Below are positions 7,756 to 17,944 of a DNA stretch of 64,000 bases, piece after piece. The DNA is from Caballeronia sordidicola (GTDB lineage Bacteria > Pseudomonadota > Gammaproteobacteria > Burkholderiales > Burkholderiaceae). The stretch lies in the NCBI RefSeq assembly GCF_001544455.2, contig NZ_FCOC02000002.1:638612-702611 (forward strand), written 5' to 3'. The notes beneath the pieces were generated by a model. That model did no database searches. It was not told where the DNA came from and saw nothing but the letters and a program-made list of their open reading frames with translations. Made by a program: the position numbers and the translations under genes. The first letter of the stretch is position 1; every line of letters starts with the position of its first letter.

Positions 7756-9723
7756 ATGTCAAAACGTCTCAAACGAGTATATCTCGCGGCCGCCACAGCG
7801 CTCGCCACGATCACGCTGATCGGGTGCGGCACCGCGTCGGCAGTTCGCCCATCAGCCGATTATTCGCTGTCGCAAGACGATCGCACTTTCGTTCAATTGC
7901 GCGAAGCCGCGCGCTCGAATGACGCCGGCCGCGCCATGCAGCTCGCCGCGCAAATTCCGAATTATCCGGCGCCCGGTTATGTCGAATATTTCACGCTTAA
8001 ACCGCAGTTGTTCGACTCGCAGGGCCATGCACGCGTGGACGCACCAGACGAGCCGGTGCTTTCGTTCCTGCAACGCTACGACGGCCAGGCAATCGCCGAC
8101 CGCATGCGCAATGACTATCTCGTGGTGCTGGGCGCGCGTCACGACTGGCGCAATTTTCTCGATCAATATTCGCGCTTCGTCCTGAACGACGATACCCAGG
8201 TGAAATGCTACGCGCTCGAAGCGCGGGCTTCACGCGGAGAAAACGTGTCGGACGCCGCCCGCGCATTGCTCGTGGATCCCAAATGGTACGGCGACGGCTG
8301 TGTGGACCTGATCTCCGCGCTGGCGGTATCGCAGCAATTCACTTCCGACGACGTCTGGCAACAAATCCGCCTCGCATACGAACAAAACTACACCAACACG
8401 GGCAGCAAGATCGCGGACGCGCTCGGGCAGCAACGCCCAAGTCAGACCTCGTTCGATAGCGCCGCGAACACGCCGCCGCTGTATCTCGCGCGCGGCATTG
8501 GCCGCGACACGACTTCGCATCAACTTGCGTTGCTCGCCATCACGCGCATGGCGCGCAACGACCCGGCCATGGCGGCGGCGTCGTTTAGTTCAGTGGCGCC
8601 AGCGTTGACGCCGACCGAGCGCGCAACTGGCTGGGGGACGATTGCCTATCAGGCTGCGTCAAAGCGCATGCCGAGCGCCGTGGACTGGTACAGGCTGTCG
8701 GTGAACGCGCCGTTGTCGAATCCGGCTTACGAATGGCGCACGCGCAGCGCCTTGCTCGCCGGCGACTGGACCATGGTGCGCTGGTCGGTGGAACAAATGC
8801 CGCCCACGCTGCGCAATCAGCCAGCATGGATCTACTGGCACGCGCGCGCCTTGAAACAAGCCGGCGATACCGCCACGGCCGCCCAGGAATTCACGAGCAT
8901 CGCGGATCAGTTCAATTTCTACGGCCAGCTTGCATCGGAAGAAATGGGACAGAAGATCACCGTGCCGCCGCGCACAACCGTGACCGATGCCGAAATTGCC
9001 CAAGCCCAGACTATTCCGGGTTTTGCGTTGTCGCAGAAGTTCTATGACATGAACCTGCGGCTTGAGGGAAATCGCGAATGGAACTGGCCGCTGCGGACCA
9101 TGACGGATCGCCAGTTGCTGGCGGCGGCGCAATACGCGCGGCGTATCGAGTTGTTCGACCGCACCGTGAATACCGCCGACAAAACCAAGACCGAGCACGA
9201 TTTTTCGCTGCGCTACCTCTCGCCCTACAAGGACGTGGTCGACCGTGAGTCGAAGAATACCGGGCTCGACATTGAATGGGCCTACGGCCTGATCCGCCAG
9301 GAATCGCGCTTCATCATCAATGCAAAGTCCGAAGTCGGCGCGGGCGGCCTGATGCAACTGATGCCGGGCACCGCGCAACTGGTCGCGAAGAAGATTGGCA
9401 TGGGACCGGTCTCGCGTGAGCAGATGAATGACATCGATACAAACATCCTGCTCGGCACGAACTATCTGGCCATGGTCTACAACCAGTTCGACGACTCCGC
9501 CGTGCTGGCCACGGCCGGTTACAACGCCGGGCCAGGACGGCCGAAACAATGGCGCTCCACGCTCAACGCGCCGGTAGAGGGCGCGATTTTTGCTGAAACC
9601 ATTCCGTTCACCGAAACCCGCGATTACGTCAAGAACGTGCTGTCGAACACCGTGTATTACGCGGCCTTGTTCGAGGGGCGTCCGCAATCGCTGAAGGCGC
9701 GGCTCGGCTACATCGCGCCATAA
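7756..9723 (+). CDS. slt: Lytic murein transglycosylase (Slt70 type, lipoprotein-like signal)
   Basis: 655 residues from the ATG at 7756. The N-terminus has a basic start, a hydrophobic stretch and LIGCGT, a lipobox, so it may be anchored in the outer membrane rather than soluble. The long middle is the helical superhelical domain of Slt70 enzymes (WKYGDGCV, WIYWHARALKQAGDTATAAQ). The C-terminal catalytic domain has GLIRQESRF with the catalytic Glu at about residue 516, then GLMQLMPGTAQLVAKK and ATAGYNAGPGRPKQW. It cleaves the MurNAc-GlcNAc bond to give 1,6-anhydro products. Confidence 0.93.
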   Translation: MSKRLKRVYLAAATALATITLIGCGTASAVRPSADYSLSQDDRTFVQLREAARSNDAGRAMQLAAQIPNYPAPGYVEYFTLKPQLFDSQGHARVDAPDEPVLSFLQRYDGQAIADRMRNDYLVVLGARHDWRNFLDQYSRFVLNDDTQVKCYALEARASRGENVSDAARALLVDPKWYGDGCVDLISALAVSQQFTSDDVWQQIRLAYEQNYTNTGSKIADALGQQRPSQTSFDSAANTPPLYLARGIGRDTTSHQLALLAITRMARNDPAMAAASFSSVAPALTPTERATGWGTIAYQAASKRMPSAVDWYRLSVNAPLSNPAYEWRTRSALLAGDWTMVRWSVEQMPPTLRNQPAWIYWHARALKQAGDTATAAQEFTSIADQFNFYGQLASEEMGQKITVPPRTTVTDAEIAQAQTIPGFALSQKFYDMNLRLEGNREWNWPLRTMTDRQLLAAAQYARRIELFDRTVNTADKTKTEHDFSLRYLSPYKDVVDRESKNTGLDIEWAYGLIRQESRFIINAKSEVGAGGLMQLMPGTAQLVAKKIGMGPVSREQMNDIDTNILLGTNYLAMVYNQFDDSAVLATAGYNAGPGRPKQWRSTLNAPVEGAIFAETIPFTETRDYVKNVLSNTVYYAALFEGRPQSLKARLGYIAP

Positions 9724-9855
9724 GCGGATTGCATCAAGGGTCGACCAAGGCTCGCCGCGCGTTTCGCTTATCCGGCAACCGGCGCGTCGGAAGCTCAAGC
9801 GCGGCGCGCCGCCTTGCATTTTCGCGCGCCGCCGCCGTCACTCACAGGGGCGAAT

Positions 9856-10809
9856 ATGCGACATCAAACCATTGCGTTGATCGGCGGATCGGGGTTTATT
9901 GGCAGTCATCTGGTCAATGCGCTTGTGGAAGTCGGCAAGAACGTGCGCATTGCCACCCGGCGGCGCGAGAACGCAGCGCATCTCACGCTGCTGCCCGTGG
10001 ATGTGATCGAAACCAACGTCTACGATCCCGTTCAACTCGCCGCTTTCGTGTCGCAAGCCGATGCGGTCATCAACCTCGTCGGCATCTTGCAGGGCAAACG
10101 CGGCGTGCCTTACGGCCCGCAGTTCGCAAAGGCCCACGTCGAGTTGCCGAACAAGATCGTGGCCGCGTGTCAGGCGAAAGGCGTGCGGCGGCTGCTTCAC
10201 ATGAGCGCGCTCGGCGCGGATTCGAACGGTCCGAGCATGTATCTGCGCTCGAAAGGCGACGGCGAAAAAGCCGTGCGCGAAGCGAATCTGGCTGCAACCA
10301 TTTTTCGTCCGTCCGTGGTGTTCGGTCCCGAAGACAATTTCCTGAATCAGTTCGCGTTCCTTGAACGGATCTTTCCCGTGATTCCCCTCGCGTGCTCGCA
10401 GGCCCGGTTCCAGCCGGTCTTTGTCGGCGATGTCGCCAAGGCGTTCGTCAACGCGCTCGATCTCGATGCAGCCAGCGGCCGCGCCTATGAACTCGCGGGT
10501 CCGAAGGTCTACACGCTCGAAGAACTCGTGCGCTTCAGCGGCGCGGCGATCGGCAAGAACGCGCGCATCATCCGCTTGCCGGAAAGCCTTGGCCGCCTTC
10601 AGGCAATGTCGCTGGAACTCGCGCCCGGCGAACCCATGATGTCGCGCGATAATCTGGATTCCATGAAAGCGCCGAACGTCGCGAGCGGTCCCATGGCGCC
10701 GGAGTTGGGTATCGATCCGGCGAGTATCGAGGCCATTGCGCCGATGTATCTCACCGGATCGTCGGCCCGTTCGCGTTTCAACACATTCCGGGCGTCGGCG
10801 GGACGTTGA
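9856..10809 (+). CDS. NAD(P)-binding protein, complex I NDUFA9-like (atypical SDR)
   Basis: 317 residues from the ATG at 9856 (MRHQTIALIGGSGFIGSHLV). It carries the Rossmann motif GGSGFIG, then ADAVINLVGILQGKRG, KGVRRLLHMSALGADSNGPS and the FRPSVVFGPEDNFLNQFA block typical of NDUFA9/YbjT-like atypical short-chain dehydrogenases. In bacteria these are often annotated as complex I NDUFA9-family proteins. No substrate can be named from the sequence. The classical SDR Tyr-x-x-x-Lys is replaced by YLRSKGDGE, with Tyr and Lys present in related spacing. The start at 9856 is better than 9814 because the Rossmann fold begins there. Confidence 0.85.
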   Translation: MRHQTIALIGGSGFIGSHLVNALVEVGKNVRIATRRRENAAHLTLLPVDVIETNVYDPVQLAAFVSQADAVINLVGILQGKRGVPYGPQFAKAHVELPNKIVAACQAKGVRRLLHMSALGADSNGPSMYLRSKGDGEKAVREANLAATIFRPSVVFGPEDNFLNQFAFLERIFPVIPLACSQARFQPVFVGDVAKAFVNALDLDAASGRAYELAGPKVYTLEELVRFSGAAIGKNARIIRLPESLGRLQAMSLELAPGEPMMSRDNLDSMKAPNVASGPMAPELGIDPASIEAIAPMYLTGSSARSRFNTFRASAGR

Positions 10810-10852
10810 CAGCCGTGTTCCATTTGCTGTGCTTCAACCTTGAATATTCGCG

Positions 10853-11473
10853 ATGAAACTCGTTATTGGTGACAAAAACACATCTTCGTGGTCCATGCGG
10901 CCATGGCTCGTGCTCAAGCACTTCGGCATTCCGTTTGAAGAGGTGATGATCCGCCTCGGCCAGCCGGATTCCAGCGCGAACATCCTGGCGCATTCGCCAT
11001 CGGGCAAGGTGCCGTGTCTCGTGACGGACGCGGGCGATGCGGTCTGGGAATCGGTCGCGATCATGGAAACGCTGGCCGAACTGTTCCCGCAGCACGCCAT
11101 GTGGCCGCGCGACACCGCCTTGCGCGCGCACGCCCGCAGCATCAGCGCGGAAATGCACGCGGGTTTTAACGACCTGCGCGAGCAAATGTCGATGAACATC
11201 CAGCGCCAGGCATTCGGGCAGGCGCTGACGGCGGGCGCATTGGCGAACGTGAAACGAATCGATCTGATCTGGCGCAACTGCCTTACCGCGCAGGGCGGCC
11301 CGTTCTTGTTCGGCAAGGAATTCGGTATAGCCGACGCCATGTTCGCGCCGGTCGTCATGCGCTTCAATTCCTACGCGCCGAAGATCAGCGACGCCGCGCG
11401 CGCCTATTGCCAAACCATTACGGCCATGCCGGAAGTCGCCGAATGGATAGACGGCGCGCGGAAAGAGCAATGA
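10853..11473 (+). CDS. Glutathione S-transferase family protein
   Basis: 206 residues with a thioredoxin-like N-terminal domain (MKLVIGDKNTSSWSMRPWLV) in which the SSWSMRPW serine lies where the catalytic Ser/Cys of GSTs sits. HSPSGKVPCLV and AVWESVAIMETLAELFPQ form the glutathione-binding G site. The C-terminal helical domain includes GPFLFGKEFGIADAMFAPVV, with the conserved Asp of the N-capping box. The substrate is unknown. The stop codon overlaps the cca start (ATGA), so the two genes are translationally coupled. Confidence 0.9.
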   Translation: MKLVIGDKNTSSWSMRPWLVLKHFGIPFEEVMIRLGQPDSSANILAHSPSGKVPCLVTDAGDAVWESVAIMETLAELFPQHAMWPRDTALRAHARSISAEMHAGFNDLREQMSMNIQRQAFGQALTAGALANVKRIDLIWRNCLTAQGGPFLFGKEFGIADAMFAPVVMRFNSYAPKISDAARAYCQTITAMPEVAEWIDGARKEQ

Positions 11474-12708
11474 ACATTTTTGTCGTGGGCGGTGCGATCC
11501 GCGATGAAATGCTTGGTCTGCCCGTGCAGGACCGCGATTACGTCGTGGTGGGCGCGACGCCGGAGCAAATGGCGGCGCAGGGTTTCAAACCGGTCGGCAA
11601 GGATTTTCCCGTGTTCCTGCATCCGCAGACGCACGAGGAATACGCGCTGGCGCGCACCGAGCGCAAGACGTCGGCGGGATATCACGGCTTCCAGTTTTTC
11701 TACGCACCCGATGTCACGCTCGAAGAGGATCTTGCGCGGCGCGACCTGACGGTCAACGCCATGGCGCGCGAAGTGCGGCCAGATGGTGAACTGACCGGGC
11801 CGCTGATCGATCCGTTCAATGGCCGCGCCGATCTTGAAGCCCGCGTGTTCCGGCATGTGGGCGATGCGTTCATTGAAGATCCGGTGCGGATTTTGCGGAT
11901 CGCGCGATTCGCCGCTCGTTTTGTGGATTTCACCATCGCCGATGAAACCCTCGCGCTCATGAAGCGCATGGTCGCCGACGGCGAAGTCGATGCGCTCGTG
12001 CCCGAGCGTGTCTGGCAGGAGGTATCGCGCGGCTTGATGGAGAACAAGCCGTCGCGCATGTTCGAGGTGCTGCGCGCATGCGGCGCGCTCGTGCGGATCT
12101 TGCCGGAAGTGGATTCGCTATGGGGCGTCGCGCAACGCGCCGACTATCATCCGGAAGTCGATACGGGCGTGCACGTGATGATGGTGGTCGACTACGCGGC
12201 GGCTCATGGTTTCGCTTTACCGGTCCGGTTCGCCGCGCTCACCCACGACCTGGGCAAGGCGACCACGCCCGAAGATATCCTGCCGCGTCATATTGGCCAT
12301 GAAGGTCGCAGCGTCGATCTGCTGAAGCCTTTGTGCGAGCGTTTGCGTGTGCCGAACGATTGCCGCGATCTCGCGCTGCTGGTGGCGCGTGAGCACGGGA
12401 ATATCCATCGTGTGATGGAGTTTGGCGCGGCCGCGCTGGTGCGTCTGTTCGAACGATGCGACGCGTTGCGCAAGCCCGCGCGATTCGCTGAAGCGCTGCA
12501 AGCCTGTGTTTCCGATGCCCGCGGCCGTCTCGGTTTGAGCCAGCAACCGTATCCGCAAGCCGAGCGTTTGCGCGAAGCGCTGGTGGCGGCGCGCGCGGTC
12601 GACGCCGGCGCGGTCGCGCAGCAATACGCGAGCGAGCCGGGGAAGATCAAGGACGCGGTTCATGCGGCGCGCGTGGCGGCCGTGGAAGCGGCGCTTCAGA
12701 AAGCCTAA
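11470..12708 (+). CDS. cca: Multifunctional CCA protein (tRNA nucleotidyltransferase with HD domain)
   Basis: 412 residues from the ATG at 11470, which overlaps the GST stop by 4 bp. The N-terminal nucleotidyltransferase has FVVGGAIRDEML and PVQDRDYVVVGATP, giving metal-binding Asp21 and Asp23. RRDLTVNAMA and EDPVRILRIARFAAR follow. An HD phosphohydrolase domain has THDLGKATTPED, with His259-Asp260. The protein adds or repairs the CCA end of tRNAs; HD-bearing versions also have phosphatase and phosphodiesterase activities. The start at 11407 would bury the N-terminus in the GST gene and is not supported. Confidence 0.95.
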   Translation: MNIFVVGGAIRDEMLGLPVQDRDYVVVGATPEQMAAQGFKPVGKDFPVFLHPQTHEEYALARTERKTSAGYHGFQFFYAPDVTLEEDLARRDLTVNAMAREVRPDGELTGPLIDPFNGRADLEARVFRHVGDAFIEDPVRILRIARFAARFVDFTIADETLALMKRMVADGEVDALVPERVWQEVSRGLMENKPSRMFEVLRACGALVRILPEVDSLWGVAQRADYHPEVDTGVHVMMVVDYAAAHGFALPVRFAALTHDLGKATTPEDILPRHIGHEGRSVDLLKPLCERLRVPNDCRDLALLVAREHGNIHRVMEFGAAALVRLFERCDALRKPARFAEALQACVSDARGRLGLSQQPYPQAERLREALVAARAVDAGAVAQQYASEPGKIKDAVHAARVAAVEAALQKA

Positions 12709-12899
12709 AGCGCCCGGGCGATCAGCGAAAGGATGATCGAAAGCAGAATGGTCGACATGAACGGAAACGAATACTCGCGCCCGAACACACGCAGCGTGAA
12801 GTCGCCGGGCAACCTGCCAATACCGAGTTTCTTCATCCACGGCAGGGACGCCGAGAGAATGGTCAACGCAATAAATGTGGTGAGAACCCAGCGGATCAT
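12705..12899 (-). CDS. DUF2905 family small membrane protein
   Basis: 64 residues starting at the ATG at 12899 (MIRWVLTTFIALTILSASLP). It has an N-terminal membrane helix, then WMKKLGIGRLPGDFTLRVFG and a second helix FPFMSTILLSIILSLIARAL. This two-helix hairpin with a central GRLPGD motif is characteristic of DUF2905. Function is unknown. It is convergent with cca, overlapping its last 4 bp, and lies 4 bp after the methyltransferase stop, so it is probably co-transcribed with that gene. Confidence 0.88.
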   Translation of the reverse strand: MIRWVLTTFIALTILSASLPWMKKLGIGRLPGDFTLRVFGREYSFPFMSTILLSIILSLIARAL

Positions 12900-12903
12900 G
12901 GCG

Positions 12904-14118
12904 TCATAGCGTGTGCGAGCGATCGCCGGACGAGAACGCGGCGATGGCTTCATCGATACCGCGCGAGAACGCGATCACCTTGAACAACTCGCCCATTTCT
13001 GCCTCGGACAATAACTTCTGCACCGCGTTGGCCGCCGGCAAAAAACGGCGGACATCGGTTGGATCGATGTCGGAAAGCGTGTCGGTGATTCCCGCGTTCA
13101 TCAGGAATCGCGCCTGCGATGTAAAACCGAGCAGATCCGCGCCTGCGTCGGTTCCGGCTTCCGCAATCCCCGAAAACTCCACGTGCGCCGTGATGTCCTG
13201 CAAGCCCGGATACAAGAACGGATCGCCATGCGCCCGGTGCCGGTAATGGCACATCAGCGTGCCCTGCGCGCGCTGAGCGTGATAGAACTCGCGCCGCGGA
13301 AACCCGTAATCGATAAAAAACGCCGCGCCGCGCGTGAGCATCGTGCAAATGGTGCGCGTGAACGCCAGCGCGGCTTCGTGCGTCTCGCTCACGTATTCCA
13401 TGAACGGCTCGTCGTTGACTTCGTCGATAGTCGTGTCGATTTCGGCGAGCAAGGGGTCATCGAGCGCGGCGAGAAGGGGTTTGTCGTCAAAGGCGAAATG
13501 ATCCTGGGACCAGACGACGCCGCGCTCCTGCCACTCGCCTAACTTGCGCACGACCAGGCGCACGGGCATGGCGTCGAGCACCTCGTTGCCGATCACCACG
13601 CCTTCGAATTGCTCCGGCAGCGCGCTTAACCACCGGACTTTAGACGCCAATTCCGGGGCTTCGGCTTCAATCGTCGCGCGCTGGCGTTGCTGCAGTTCCC
13701 CGGATAAATCGACGATTGCGTAGCTATCGAACGGAACGTCGAGCGCCCTGAGCGCGTTCAGCAAACCCGCCGCGAGCTTGCCCGTGCCGGCGCCGAATTC
13801 CATCAGGTTGCGCGTGCCGCTGTCACGCAACGCTTGCGCGACGGGCCGTGCGAGCGTTGCAGCGAACAGCGGCGACATTTCCGGCGCGGTCACGAAATCA
13901 CTGCCGTCGTCGCCGCGTTTGCCGAATTTCATCGCGCCGCCGCTGTAATAACCGAGGCCGGGCGTGTAAAGCGCGAGTTCCATGTATCGGCTGAACGGCA
14001 TCCAGCCGCCGGCCGACGCAATTTCCTCGCGGATGCGCGCCGTCAGCCGCTCGGACTGCGCGAGCGCATCGGGGCCGGGAGCAGGTAAACTGTCGGATTC
14101 GTGAGTTTTTGGATTCAT
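12904..14118 (-). CDS. SAM-dependent methyltransferase, MidA/NDUFAF7 family
   Basis: 404 residues from the ATG at 14118 (MNPKTHESDSLPAPG); longer versions would run into the divergent reductase gene. After a linker, GGWMPFSRYMELALYTPGLG and YYSGGAMKFGKRGDDGSDFV are the family hallmarks, followed by LMEFGAGTGKLAAGLLNAL (SAM motif I), VIGNEVLDAMPVRLV and AFFIDYGFPRREFYH. The eukaryotic relative NDUFAF7 methylates an arginine of a complex I subunit; the bacterial target is not established. It is divergent from the FolM-like gene with only 13 bp between starts. Confidence 0.9.
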   Translation of the reverse strand: MNPKTHESDSLPAPGPDALAQSERLTARIREEIASAGGWMPFSRYMELALYTPGLGYYSGGAMKFGKRGDDGSDFVTAPEMSPLFAATLARPVAQALRDSGTRNLMEFGAGTGKLAAGLLNALRALDVPFDSYAIVDLSGELQQRQRATIEAEAPELASKVRWLSALPEQFEGVVIGNEVLDAMPVRLVVRKLGEWQERGVVWSQDHFAFDDKPLLAALDDPLLAEIDTTIDEVNDEPFMEYVSETHEAALAFTRTICTMLTRGAAFFIDYGFPRREFYHAQRAQGTLMCHYRHRAHGDPFLYPGLQDITAHVEFSGIAEAGTDAGADLLGFTSQARFLMNAGITDTLSDIDPTDVRRFLPAANAVQKLLSEAEMGELFKVIAFSRGIDEAIAAFSSGDRSHTL

Positions 14119-14131
14119 TCCGGCATTGTAA

Positions 14132-14962
14132 ATGAGCGTTTCTTCGTCCACTTCTCCTGATTCTTCCGGCCCCAAAACCCGCGTCGTGCTGGTCACGGGC
14201 GCGGCGAAGCGCATTGGCCGCGGCATCGCGCTAGGATTCGCGGCGCGCGGCTGGGACGTCGCGGTGCATTTCGGCGGCTCGGAAGCCGACGCGCAGGAAG
14301 TTGTCCAGTCAATCCGCGCGCTCGGACGCAAGTCGATTGCGCTCGGCGCGGATCTTGGCGTGGAAGACGAGGTGGCGAAGCTGGTGCCGGCGTGCATGGA
14401 AGCGTTGGGTGGTTTGCATTGCGTGGTGAACAACGCGTCGCGATTTGTCGAAGATACCGCGCGGGATTTCGGCTATCCGCGCTTGCTTGAGATGATGGCG
14501 GTCAATGTCGGCGCGCCGCTCGCGCTGACGCGCGCGCTGCACGAGGCCACGCCCGACGCCGCGATTCACGACGAAAGCCTGCGCACGTGCGTCATCAACG
14601 TGCTGGACCAGAAGCTTTACAACATGAATCCGGATTACCTGTCGTACACGCTCAGCAAGGCCGCGCTGGACAATGCGACCATCGCGCTGGCTCAGGCGCT
14701 CGCGCCGAAGCTGCGCGTGGTCGGACTCGCGCCCGGCCTGACGTTGCCGTCCGCCGGCATGACGGACGCCGAATTCGAGGCGGCGCATCGCGTGACGCCG
14801 CTTGGCCGCGCTTCGCGAGTCGAGGATGTCGCAGCCGCGGCCTGTTACCTTGCCGATGCACCGGGCATAACGGGCACGACGCTGGTGGTCGATGGCGGCC
14901 AGCATCTCGTGCCATCGCCGCGCGACATCATGTTCTTGATGCAAAACCGCACGGCCGGTTAG
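14132..14962 (+). CDS. Pteridine reductase / FolM-like short-chain dehydrogenase
   Basis: 276 residues with the SDR cofactor motif VLVTGAAKRIGRGIALGFAA. The TGAAKRIG form and NNASRFVED are typical of the PTR1/FolM branch (dihydromonapterin or pteridine reductases using NADPH). The catalytic block is YLSYTLSKAALDNATIALAQ (Tyr-x-x-x-Lys). Location supports a folate/pterin role: the next gene is folB, 36 bp downstream. Another SDR activity cannot be excluded from sequence alone. Confidence 0.85.
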   Translation: MSVSSSTSPDSSGPKTRVVLVTGAAKRIGRGIALGFAARGWDVAVHFGGSEADAQEVVQSIRALGRKSIALGADLGVEDEVAKLVPACMEALGGLHCVVNNASRFVEDTARDFGYPRLLEMMAVNVGAPLALTRALHEATPDAAIHDESLRTCVINVLDQKLYNMNPDYLSYTLSKAALDNATIALAQALAPKLRVVGLAPGLTLPSAGMTDAEFEAAHRVTPLGRASRVEDVAAAACYLADAPGITGTTLVVDGGQHLVPSPRDIMFLMQNRTAG

Positions 14963-14998
14963 GCTCTCAGTAAGTTAATCAGTTTCCAGGACACGACC

Positions 14999-15400
14999 AT
15001 GCTCGCCGCACTTTCGCATCCCCGGCTCGCCGATTGCCGGCGGCTTTTTCTGCGCAATTACGAAGTGCGCATCAACATTGGCGTGCACGATTTCGAAAAG
15101 CAGGGCGAACAGCGCGTGGTGATCAACGTGGAATTGTTCGTGCCGCTGGCTTTATCTACGCCGGTCGAGGACAAGCTGCGCGAAGTCGTCGATTACGATT
15201 TCATGCGCGCGACCATCGCCAGGCGCGTGGGCAAAGGGCACATCCACTTGCAGGAAACACTGTGCGACGACGTCGCCGCCGCGCTGCTCGAACATCCGAA
15301 TGTGCGGGCGGTGGTGGTATCGACGGAAAAGCCCGACGTTTATCCCGACTGCGACGCCGTGGGTGTCGAAGTCTTTCGCATCAAAGAGGTGGCGGCATGA
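14999..15400 (+). CDS. folB: Dihydroneopterin aldolase
   Basis: 133 residues. It has [20 protein letters not shown], then [33 protein letters not shown] and a C-terminal [20 protein letters not shown]. These are the tunnelling-fold pterin-binding motifs, including the conserved Glu in QETLCDD and the Lys in the EKPD segment that acts in retro-aldol chemistry. It converts 7,8-dihydroneopterin to 6-hydroxymethyl-dihydropterin plus glycolaldehyde in folate synthesis. The stop overlaps the ttcA start (ATGA). Confidence 0.93.
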   Translation: MLAALSHPRLADCRRLFLRNYEVRINIGVHDFEKQGEQRVVINVELFVPLALSTPVEDKLREVVDYDFMRATIARRVGKGHIHLQETLCDDVAAALLEHPNVRAVVVSTEKPDVYPDCDAVGVEVFRIKEVAA

Positions 15401-16353
15401 GTTCGATGATCGAGACGCCGGCGGTCCCGCAACCGGTTCCCAAAATGCGCGAGCCAATGACGCGCCACGAGCAAAAGCAGGCGTACGAGAACAACAAGCT
15501 GTTCAAGCGCCTCGCGCGCCAGGTCGGCGAGGCCGTGGTCGATTACAAGATGATCGAGGACGGCGACAAGGTCATGGTGTGCCTCTCGGGAGGCAAGGAT
15601 TCGTACGCCATGCTCGAACTTTTGATGCGGCTGCGCGAACGCGCGCCGATCAATTTCGACATCGTGGCGGTGAATCTCGACCAGAAGCAGCCCGGCTTTC
15701 CCGACCACGTGCTGCCGGAGTATCTGAGCAAACTCGACATTCCGTTTCACATCGAAAATCAGGATACGTACAGCATCGTCAAGCGGCTCGTGCCGGAAGG
15801 CAAGACCACCTGTTCGCTGTGTTCCAGATTGCGTCGCGGGATTTTGTATCGGGTGGCGGGTGAGCTGGGCGCGACGAAGATTGCACTTGGCCATCATCGC
15901 GACGACATTCTGCAGACCTTGTTCCTGAATATGTTCTACGGCGGCAAGTTAAAAGGCATGCCGCCGAAACTGCAATCCGATGACGGCAAGAACGTCGTCA
16001 TCCGGCCGCTTGCCTACATCAAGGAAAAGGATCTGGAGAAGTTTGCGGAGCTGCGCGAATTTCCGATCATTCCGTGCAACCTGTGCGGCAGCCAGCCGAA
16101 CCTGAAGCGGGCCGAAATGAAGGCGCTGATCCGCGATTGGGAAAAGCGCTTTCCGGGCCGCGTGGAGAACATGTTCAATGCGCTGTCGAATGTGGTGCCG
16201 TCGCATTTGATGGATCACAAGCTGTTCCCGTTCGGCGGCTTGCGCGCAACGGGCGTGGCCGATCCAGCAGGGGATATCGCGTTCGACGAAGATCCGTGCT
16301 CGACGGAGTCCCCGTCGCAAACCATTTCGATAGTTCAGTTCGATGATGTATAA
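15397..16353 (+). CDS. ttcA: tRNA 2-thiocytidine(32) synthetase TtcA
   Basis: 318 residues from the ATG at 15397. The PP-loop SGGKDS lies at residues 64-69. Two CxxC motifs, [12 protein letters not shown] and [11 protein letters not shown], bind the [4Fe-4S] cluster. [20 protein letters not shown] is a further family block. TtcA adenylates C32 of certain tRNAs and replaces its oxygen with sulfur. Length is typical. The gene is coupled to folB by a 4-bp overlap; an in-frame upstream start at 15034 lies wholly inside folB and is not credible. Confidence 0.96.
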   Translation: MSSMIETPAVPQPVPKMREPMTRHEQKQAYENNKLFKRLARQVGEAVVDYKMIEDGDKVMVCLSGGKDSYAMLELLMRLRERAPINFDIVAVNLDQKQPGFPDHVLPEYLSKLDIPFHIENQDTYSIVKRLVPEGKTTCSLCSRLRRGILYRVAGELGATKIALGHHRDDILQTLFLNMFYGGKLKGMPPKLQSDDGKNVVIRPLAYIKEKDLEKFAELREFPIIPCNLCGSQPNLKRAEMKALIRDWEKRFPGRVENMFNALSNVVPSHLMDHKLFPFGGLRATGVADPAGDIAFDEDPCSTESPSQTISIVQFDDV

Positions 16354-16492
16354 GGCCGGCACGCGGAAAAAGTAATGTCCGGATGGTGCGAAAACCCCCG
16401 CAAATCGTTACTCAGCAAGGCAGCGCCTGCATTTCCGGTACTTGCCCGCGTGCTATATTGACGCCTCCAACACTTCCAAAAAAGCTGACGCC

Positions 16493-17854
16493 ATGAACAT
16501 TGTGATTTTGGCGGCAGGCACCGGCAAGCGCATGCGTTCCGCCTTGCCGAAAGTCCTTCATCCCCTGGCTGGCCGGCCGCTCTTGTCCCACGTGCTCGAG
16601 GTCGCGCGCACGCTCAATCCCACGCGGCTCGTTGTGGTAGTCGGGCATGGCGCCGATCAGGTCCAGAAAGCCGTTGGCGCGCCGGACGTCCAGTTCGCGG
16701 TCCAGGAGCAGCAACTCGGCACCGGCCACGCGGTCCTGCAGGCGCTGCCGCTGCTCGATCCCACCGTCTCCACGCTGATCCTCTACGGCGACGTGCCGCT
16801 CACGCGGGCGAGCACGCTGAAACGCCTCGCCGATACCGCCGGCCAGCGCTACGGCGTCCTCACCGTCACGCTTGACGATCCCACGGGCTACGGCCGGATC
16901 GTGCGTGACGCGATGGGCCGCGTGCAGCGCATTGTCGAGCAAAAGGACGCCAACGCCGATCAGCAGAAGATCACCGAGATCAATACGGGTATCGTGATTA
17001 CGCCAACGTCGCAGCTTCGCGAATGGCTGGCATCGCTGAAAAACGACAACGTACAGGGCGAGTTCTATCTCACCGACGTGGTCGAGCGTGCGCTCGAAGC
17101 GGGCGTTGACGTGGTGACGTCGCAACCGGACGAAGAGTGGGAAACGCTCGGCGTGAACAGCAAGCAGCAACTCGCCGAACTGGAGCGCATTCATCAGGGC
17201 AATGTTGCCGAAGCGTTGCTGGTCGCGGGCGTGACGCTGCTGGACCCGGCGCGCATCGACGTGCGCGGCACGCTGACATGCGGACGCGATGTTTCCATCG
17301 ACGTGAATTGTGTTTTCGAAGGCGCCGTGACGCTGGCGGATAACGTGACTATCGGGCCGAATTGCGTGATACGCGATGCGTCCATTGGCGCGGGTACGCG
17401 GGTTGATGCGTTCACGCACATCGAGGGCGGGACGACCGGCGCGAATGTCGTGCTGGGACCGTATGCGCGTTTGCGGCCTGGCGCCGTGCTTGGCGACGAA
17501 GCCCATGTCGGCAACTTCGTGGAAGTGAAGAACGCAGTGCTCGGACGCGGTTCGAAGGCGAATCATCTGAGCTATATAGGCGACTCGGATGTCGGGGCGC
17601 GCGTGAACATTGGTGCGGGAACGATCACGTGTAACTACGATGGCGCGAATAAACTGCGTACGGTGATCGAAGACGATGTGTTCGTCGGCTCCGATACCCA
17701 ACTCGTCGCGCCCGTGCGCGTGGCGCGTGGTACGACCATCGCAGCGGGGACGACGGTCTGGAAAGACATCGTCGAGGAAAACCAGCTTGTGATGAACGAG
17801 AAAACGCAGATCAGCAAAAGCGGATACGTGCGGCCGGTGAAGAAGAAGGCGTGA
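16493..17854 (+). CDS. glmU: Bifunctional N-acetylglucosamine-1-P uridyltransferase / glucosamine-1-P acetyltransferase
   Basis: 453 residues from the ATG at 16493. The N-terminal pyrophosphorylase domain has [20 protein letters not shown] and [13 protein letters not shown]. The C-terminal left-handed beta-helix has hexapeptide repeats ([52 protein letters not shown]) containing the acetyltransferase site. The enzyme makes UDP-GlcNAc for peptidoglycan and LPS. It is followed by glmS, 90 bp downstream, so two consecutive amino-sugar steps are adjacent. A TATATT at 16453-16458 could be its -10 element. Confidence 0.97.
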   Translation: MNIVILAAGTGKRMRSALPKVLHPLAGRPLLSHVLEVARTLNPTRLVVVVGHGADQVQKAVGAPDVQFAVQEQQLGTGHAVLQALPLLDPTVSTLILYGDVPLTRASTLKRLADTAGQRYGVLTVTLDDPTGYGRIVRDAMGRVQRIVEQKDANADQQKITEINTGIVITPTSQLREWLASLKNDNVQGEFYLTDVVERALEAGVDVVTSQPDEEWETLGVNSKQQLAELERIHQGNVAEALLVAGVTLLDPARIDVRGTLTCGRDVSIDVNCVFEGAVTLADNVTIGPNCVIRDASIGAGTRVDAFTHIEGGTTGANVVLGPYARLRPGAVLGDEAHVGNFVEVKNAVLGRGSKANHLSYIGDSDVGARVNIGAGTITCNYDGANKLRTVIEDDVFVGSDTQLVAPVRVARGTTIAAGTTVWKDIVEENQLVMNEKTQISKSGYVRPVKKKA

Positions 17855-17944
17855 AGAAGCGCCATGGCTTGCGCGTCTGGCGAGCGCCTATGCGGCGAAC
17901 GCAGCGTGTTTCGAGTCATTCGAAAACAACTTGAAGGATAGATC